Source: Ruminococcus sp. UBA4383
GTDB taxonomy: Bacteria; Bacillota; Clostridia; Oscillospirales; Ruminococcaceae
Assembly (NCBI GenBank): GCA_002389995.1
Contig: DGRR01000051.1
Coordinates: 1-10,145, forward strand
Reading direction: 5' to 3'
Length of the DNA: 10,145 nt
The first letter of the stretch is position 1, and the number at the start of each line of letters is the position of its first letter. The notes under the pieces are model-generated. The model made no database searches. It saw only the letters and a list, made by a program, of their open reading frames with translations, and was not told where the DNA came from. Shown here piece by piece: positions 7,099-10,145 of this stretch. The translations under genes were made by a program, and so were the position numbers.

Positions 7099-7422
7099 TC
7101 AGAACAATTCGTCAATAATACCGCTTTCCTTTGCTGTATTCCATACGGTGACAAGTTTAAGGATTTTAACGGCATTGTCAACTTTTTTCTGCCTTTCATC
7201 ACTCAGATGCGGTCTGAGTGCAAGGAGAAGCTGAGTATTTCTGTCCTGCTGTGAAAACGCTCCCGCAAGGGAACTGAGTTTCATAATTGATGAAACATCA
7301 GGAATATCTTTATTTCCGTCAGCATCTCCGTCAGACATGAGCATCTGTGCAAGTTCGGCAACTTGTTTTAAACTCTCCTCATCTGAAAGAATTGAGGAGA
7401 GTTTTTCCATTGTATCGTCCAA
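7099..7422 (-). CDS. Small hypothetical protein, 107 aa, TTG start
   Basis: Unrecognised, predicted soluble and largely helical. The N-terminus is an acidic amphipathic helix (EKLSSILSDEESLKQVAELAQML), the middle is Asp-rich (SDGDADGNKD), and the C-terminal half carries the best-marked segment, LLLALRPHLSDERQKKVDNA, followed by VKILKLV. The start is TTG at 7422: AGGAGA sits about 7-8 nt upstream, while the first ATG, four codons later, is too far from any site. Only 2 nt separate it from the stop of the 82-aa gene, so the two are surely co-translated. It ends just before the hairpin leader of the next gene. The gene's conserved look and tight packing argue for a real, co-operating product, but I cannot name a function. 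Confidence 0.8.
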   Translation of the reverse strand: MDDTMEKLSSILSDEESLKQVAELAQMLMSDGDADGNKDIPDVSSIMKLSSLAGAFSQQDRNTQLLLALRPHLSDERQKKVDNAVKILKLVTVWNTAKESGIIDELF

Positions 7423-7424
7423 TA

Positions 7425-7673
7425 TTATTCTCCTGTAAGTTTTTTATACAGAGCCTTTGCCTGCGGTGTACTCATCATTTTCTCGATAAGTTTCGGGTTG
7501 TTGACTGCCTGACGGAATTTTTCCGCATCATTCTTATTCATGTTTGATAATGCGCTGTCAAATTTTCCTTCTTCAAGTTCTTTCTTTAATTTTTCGGGCG
7601 GAACACCTATTTTACCGCTTACAGCTTTCAGAAGTCCGCCAAGTTTTTCGGAATCAATATTATTTCTGTTCAT
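7425..7673 (-). CDS. Small hypothetical protein, 82 aa, helical
   Basis: Unrecognised. A soluble, charged, probably all-helical protein with segments EKLGGLLKAVSGKIG, PPEKLKKELEEGKFDSAL, DAEKFRQAVNN and PKLIEKMMST...ALYKKLTGE. Its repeated short amphipathic helices resemble a small interaction module. GGAGG lies 6 nt before the ATG. It is the first gene of the cluster 82 aa - 107 aa - 90 aa - bofA. No convincing minus-strand promoter could be found in the 143-bp divergent intergenic region, so the promoter may be non-vegetative (for example sporulation-type) or simply degenerate. Confidence 0.8.
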   Translation of the reverse strand: MNRNNIDSEKLGGLLKAVSGKIGVPPEKLKKELEEGKFDSALSNMNKNDAEKFRQAVNNPKLIEKMMSTPQAKALYKKLTGE

Positions 7674-7707
7674 AAGTACCTCCGTTAATAATTCTTCTCA
7701 ATATGAA

Positions 7708-7792
7708 AAAAATTTGTGCAGATTATTGATTTTTAATTTTCTGTGTGATATAATATACTTAATTCACCGGACATAGAATATCACAAATTTTT
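7708..7792. repeat. Nested inverted repeats around the divergent promoter region
   Basis: AAAAATTTGTG (7708-7718) and its exact complement CACAAATTTTT (7782-7792) flank the promoter of the phosphoesterase gene, 63 bp apart. A second pair, TGTGATAT (7744-7751) and ATATCACA (7778-7785), lies inside, its left arm overlapping the -10 box. They could be regulator sites or chance in AT-rich DNA. Confidence 0.4.
7726..7754 (+). promoter_or_regulatory. Sigma-A type promoter for the phosphoesterase gene
   Basis: TTGATT (7726-7731), a 17-bp spacer and a perfect TATAAT (7749-7754). The predicted start near 7761 gives a leader of about 55 nt before the ATG at 7817. Confidence 0.82.
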
Positions 7793-7816
7793 CCCTTATG
7801 ATGAAAGGAGCTTTGT

Positions 7817-8299
7817 ATGCGTATAATTGTACTTTCAGACTCACACGGAAATTTCAAGGCTGTTGAAAAAATTATCCTCCGCAATTCCGATGCCGACTGG
7901 TTTATCCACCTCGGTGACGGTGAAAGAGATTTGAACAGCTTTATCCTGATGCATATGGAATATGAACAGAAAATAGTCCGTGTCGCAGGAAACTGCGATT
8001 TTTCCAGCCTCGCACCAGATAAATTCGTCCTTCACCTCGGTGAACACAATATATTCGCCACTCACGGTCACCGCTATGCAGTCAAAAATGACCTCGATAT
8101 AATCAAACGTGCCGCAAAAGAAGAAAACTGCGATATTATCCTCTATGGTCATACCCATATAAGATATAACAAGTATGAGGACGGTTTCTATATCATGAAC
8201 CCCGGAAGCTGTTCATGTCCGCATGATGAACTCCCCCCCTCATTCGGCTGTATTGACATATCACCTGCGGGAATACTTACAAATATAGCCAACGTGTAA
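7817..8299 (+). CDS. YfcE/MJ0936-type metallophosphodiesterase
   Basis: A 160-aa calcineurin-like phosphoesterase of the small YfcE/MJ0936 family, a cytoplasmic two-metal enzyme that hydrolyses phosphodiesters; the natural substrate is not settled for this family. All metal-site motifs are visible in order: LSDSHGN (Asp8, His10), HLGDGERD (Asp34), VAGNCD (Asn59), ATHGHRY (His83) and YGHTHIR (His112, His114). The family's ending MNPGSCS is also present. Length fits. AAAGGAG lies 7 nt before the ATG. It has its own promoter and is divergent from the small-protein cluster. In many Firmicutes this gene follows the rph-rdgB pair, which is not here. No clear terminator follows, so it may be transcribed with the next gene. 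Confidence 0.92.
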   Translation: MRIIVLSDSHGNFKAVEKIILRNSDADWFIHLGDGERDLNSFILMHMEYEQKIVRVAGNCDFSSLAPDKFVLHLGEHNIFATHGHRYAVKNDLDIIKRAAKEENCDIILYGHTHIRYNKYEDGFYIMNPGSCSCPHDELPPSFGCIDISPAGILTNIANV

Positions 8300-8384
8300 T
8301 TTTTCCTCAATATCGGAAACACATTCTCCTTTCTTCATCATTATATGCTGAAATTGAAAAATGTTTCCTCAAAGGAGTGATTAT

Positions 8385-9062
8385 ATGAAAATTAATGTCC
8401 TGAATTACAGACATGAAATAGACGGTTTTAAAAAACGACTCGAAAAATGCGAAAATATCTACAACAGATGCGGTTTTATATATATAATCGCTTACGGCGT
8501 AATCGCTGTGATATCCCTGATTTATTCGGGACTTCAATTGTTTTCGCTCAATTATAACTGGATAGATACCCTGCTTGACGGTGTAATATTCAAAGCCGCC
8601 ATATTTGTGCCTGCATACCTGAGTGTATACAAAAAAGAAAATAAATATATACTTTTTGCCGCTGCTATAACTGCAATCAATGTCCTGACGGCTATATGCA
8701 TTTCACATTGCAACGGAATGATGCTGACTATTGATGTATCACTTGCTGTGCTTTCAGTTGACTGTTTTTTGCAGACTGCCGCCGCTAACAGTGATTATCA
8801 TTTCCTTGAAAAACAATTCGGTTTTCCATATTTCAACGAAATCAATGACGACAAGCAGTTCGATAAAGTCACCCACAATATAGAAAGCACTTTCAGGACA
8901 TCTTCAGAAAACCGCAAAAAAACTGCCTCAGATTCAATGGAGAAAATTACCGTCAGCGAAAGAATTTCCGCACGCACAGTTGAAAAAAATAACTATATGA
9001 ACGATGTCGCCCTTTCAGGTGAATCCTCCTCCGACCTTACATTCAAAACAGAAGAAGATTAG
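8385..9062 (+). CDS. Hypothetical membrane protein with four helices and Ser-rich tail
   Basis: A 225-aa protein of no recognised family. A charged N-terminal amphipathic stretch (about 1-28) precedes four probable membrane helices at about 30-55, 61-81, 88-108 and 112-134. A hydrophilic C-terminal tail of about 90 residues follows, rich in Ser, Thr, Asn and Lys and ending in the acidic KTEED. The basic segments suggest the tail is cytoplasmic (inference). The ATG at 8385 is chosen because AAAGGAG sits 8 nt upstream; an in-frame ATG at 8361 has no site. The gap from the phosphoesterase stop is 85 bp with no strong promoter, so it may share that gene's transcript. The following gene also encodes a membrane-anchored protein and has its own promoter. 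Confidence 0.82.
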   Translation: MKINVLNYRHEIDGFKKRLEKCENIYNRCGFIYIIAYGVIAVISLIYSGLQLFSLNYNWIDTLLDGVIFKAAIFVPAYLSVYKKENKYILFAAAITAINVLTAICISHCNGMMLTIDVSLAVLSVDCFLQTAAANSDYHFLEKQFGFPYFNEINDDKQFDKVTHNIESTFRTSSENRKKTASDSMEKITVSERISARTVEKNNYMNDVALSGESSSDLTFKTEED

Positions 9063-9070
9063 CAAAATCT

Positions 9071-9099
9071 GTGATACTGCACAATAATCACCGTTTTTT
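9071..9099 (+). terminator. Weak candidate terminator after the four-helix gene
   Basis: GTGAT (9071-9075) can pair with ATCAC (9087-9091) over an 11-nt loop, followed 2 nt later by a run of six T (9094-9099). The stem is short, so this is only a candidate. Confidence 0.4.
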
Positions 9100-9124
9100 C
9101 ATTAAAATTTCTCCGTCTGCCCCC

Positions 9125-9153
9125 TTGACACAATTTGAAATATGCGTTAAAAT
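9125..9153 (+). promoter_or_regulatory. Sigma-A type promoter for the repeat-rich surface protein
   Basis: A consensus TTGACA (9125-9130), a 17-bp spacer and TAAAAT (9148-9153). The predicted start is near 9160, about 25 nt before the ATG. Confidence 0.85.
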
Positions 9154-9184
9154 ATATTATATATTTTTTTGGAGTGTGTAATTT

Positions 9185-10021
9185 ATGGGTAAAGTTATCA
9201 AATTCTTCGGAGGACTTAAACAGTCCACCAAAATTACAATGGTTTCATGTCTCACCTTTATAATGATAACCTTTGTGGTGCTTCTTTTCTTCATAATGTT
9301 CCCTATAACGCCTAATGAAAGAATTATTTCCAGCCTCGGCAGAGAAGCAGTCGCAAGAAACGGCGGTAATCCCAATGTTCAGCCGCCTGCCGCCGCTGTC
9401 GTCACTACAACGGCAGTCACCACTGAATCAAAACCTTCAACTACTGTCGCAGTTTCAAGTATCGCTGCCGCTGCAACAGCTACCACAACAATCAGTGAAT
9501 ACCATATAGTAGTTACAACAGGTTCAGGATTCCTGCAAAATTCCCGTATCCCTACCATAACAAACCCCGATACAACAACTGAATCCATTCAGTTTGAATC
9601 AAGCAACAATTACAATAATAATAATAATTATGTTGACAACAGCAATTACAACAATAACTACACCGACAACAGCTATAACAACAATTACGTTGACAACAAT
9701 AATTATAATAACAACTACAATAATAATTATACAGACCCCAACACAAGCTATGTTGACCCGAGCACAAGTTATGTTGACCCAGGTACAAGCTACGTTGACC
9801 CAGGCACAAGCTATGTTGACCCAGGTACAAGCTATGTTGACCCAGGTACAAGCTATGTTGACCCAGGCACAAGTTACGTTGACCCAGGTACAAGTTACGT
9901 TGACCCAGGTACAAGCTACGTTGACCCAGGTACAAGCTATGTTGACCCGGGTACAAGTTACGTTGACCCGGGATATGTTGACCCCAACGCAGGATATGTT
10001 GACCCGAATGCAGGATATTAA
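9185..10021 (+). CDS. Membrane-anchored low-complexity protein with YVDPGTS repeats
   Basis: A 278-aa protein of no recognised family. Residues 1-18 are basic and cytoplasmic, and 19-40 form a single membrane helix. A short conserved-looking stretch follows (PITPNERIISSLGREAVARNGG), then a Thr/Ala/Val-rich linker (about 66-138) and an Asn/Tyr-rich tract (about 139-181: runs of NNYNN, YVDN, YTDN). The protein ends in an array of 7-residue repeats (YVDPGTS, residues 189-277). The most likely topology is a signal anchor with a long, disordered extracellular stalk crossing the wall. No sortase motif or cell-wall binding domain is present, so the repeats themselves may bind wall or surface polymers (inference). 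The start has GGAG about 9-10 nt upstream and its own promoter. A terminator follows directly. Antisense frames over the repeats are artefacts of composition. Confidence 0.85.
   Translation: MGKVIKFFGGLKQSTKITMVSCLTFIMITFVVLLFFIMFPITPNERIISSLGREAVARNGGNPNVQPPAAAVVTTTAVTTESKPSTTVAVSSIAAAATATTTISEYHIVVTTGSGFLQNSRIPTITNPDTTTESIQFESSNNYNNNNNYVDNSNYNNNYTDNSYNNNYVDNNNYNNNYNNNYTDPNTSYVDPSTSYVDPGTSYVDPGTSYVDPGTSYVDPGTSYVDPGTSYVDPGTSYVDPGTSYVDPGTSYVDPGTSYVDPGYVDPNAGYVDPNAGY
9749..10015 (+). repeat. 21-bp tandem repeat array encoding YVDPGTS
   Basis: One YVDPSTS unit (9749-9769) is followed by nine perfect YVDPGTS units (9770-9958), a shortened YVDPG (9959-9973) and two YVDPNAG units (9974-10015). A diverged YTDPNTS at 9728-9748 precedes them. 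The DNA units differ only at synonymous third positions (TAT/TAC, GGT/GGC, AGC/AGT, CCA/CCG). Period 21 keeps the frame, so unit number can change without breaking the gene. Confidence 0.95.
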
Positions 10022-10025
10022 TAAA

Positions 10026-10060
10026 AATGGCTGCCCTGTACGGACAGCCATTATTATATT
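10026..10060 (+). terminator. Terminator after the repeat-rich gene
   Basis: ATGGCTG (10027-10033) pairs with CAGCCAT (10045-10051), and two further C-G pairs follow one mismatch inside the stem. A TTATTATATTATT tail follows. It starts 5 bp after the stop codon. Confidence 0.8.
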
Positions 10061-10094
10061 ATTAAAAGCGGACAGGATATTTCCCGTCCGCTTT
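10061..10094 (-). terminator. Terminator of the converging right-edge gene
   Basis: AAAGCGGAC (10065-10073) pairs with GTCCGCTTT (10086-10094), extended by GG/CC after one mismatch, with a 6-nt loop. On the minus strand it is followed by TTTTAAT. The plus side is also T-rich, so it may act in both directions. Confidence 0.85.
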
Positions 10095-10099
10095 ATTAA

Positions 10100-10145
10100 T
10101 TATTCTTCTGAATCGTCCTCTGATTCATCGTCCTTTTCAAAGTCT
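10100..10145 (-). CDS. Acidic C-terminus of a gene cut by the window edge
   Basis: The minus-strand frame entering from the right edge gives 14 codons and a TAA stop at 10100-10102. The tail is highly acidic, DFEKDDESEDDSEE. A strong terminator follows 6 bp later, which supports it as a true gene end. Acidic tails occur on many unrelated proteins, so no product is named. Confidence 0.65.
   Translation of the reverse strand, partial: DFEKDDESEDDSEE

Noticed and set aside
7041..7202. Extended N-terminus for the 90-aa protein starting at 7202
   Set aside because: It would overlap the 107-aa gene and run through the hairpin leader; the ATG at 7040 has the proper GGAGGG site.
8303..8372. Inverted GGAAACA/TGTTTCC (8315-8321, 8362-8368) and repeated TTTCCTCAA between the phosphoesterase and the membrane protein gene
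   Set aside because: The arms are short, the loop is 40 nt and no T-run follows, so it is not a credible terminator; probably chance.
8307..8537. 76-codon minus-strand frame at the start of the four-helix membrane protein gene
   Set aside because: It overlaps the well-supported plus-strand gene and has no ribosome binding site.
9749..10015. Regularly spaced repeats resembling a CRISPR array
   Set aside because: The units are contiguous 21-bp coding repeats with no spacers, fully in frame within a gene.
9552..10051. Two long minus-strand frames over the repeat-rich gene (9552-9956 and 9599-10051)
   Set aside because: They are complements of the 21-bp repeat array and simple Asn/Tyr codons; the plus strand has a consensus promoter, ribosome binding site, membrane anchor and terminator.

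Overview
The window looks like a chromosomal segment of a low-to-mid GC, Gram-positive, spore-forming member of the Clostridia. A Ruminococcus/Oscillospiraceae-type organism is my best guess. This rests on strong GGAGG-type ribosome binding sites, textbook vegetative (sigma-A type) promoters with 17-bp spacers, a TepA-FtsK/SpoIIIE gene pair and a BofA-type sporulation gene. No rRNA, tRNA, CRISPR array, insertion sequence or phage gene was recognised.

Layout, left to right. At 1-382 (minus) is an AT-rich, 3'-truncated gene for a small membrane-anchored protein. It is preceded at 379-471 by what looks like the C-terminal stub of another gene, lying directly against the stop codons of ftsK. At 475-3753 (minus) a ClpP-like TepA protein and an FtsK/SpoIIIE DNA translocase form a two-gene operon behind a clear promoter. 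At 3900-4469 (minus) is an unrecognised 189-aa protein ending in a good terminator. At 4527-5048 (minus) is a double zinc-ribbon protein with its own promoter and terminator. At 5156-6418 (minus) is a pyrimidine-nucleoside phosphorylase with its own promoter. At 6501-7673 (minus) a tight four-gene cluster of small proteins ends in a BofA family member.

The orientation switches at about 7.7-7.8 kb. Genes on the plus strand are a YfcE-type metallophosphoesterase (7817-8299), an unknown four-helix membrane protein (8385-9062) and a membrane-anchored, low-complexity surface protein ending in a 21-bp/7-residue repeat array (9185-10021). Two back-to-back hairpin terminators at 10026-10094 separate it from the acidic C-terminus of a converging minus-strand gene cut by the right edge.

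How the genes relate: TepA-FtsK is a conserved chromosome-segregation/sporulation neighbourhood, and BofA regulates mother-cell sigma-K maturation in Bacillus. The nucleoside phosphorylase and the phosphoesterase are housekeeping. The less ordinary points are the competing hairpins over a start codon at 7038-7090, the repeat-rich surface protein, the gene stub behind ftsK, and the small-protein/BofA cluster. None of these proves a new system. No stretch longer than 300 bases lacks a gene.
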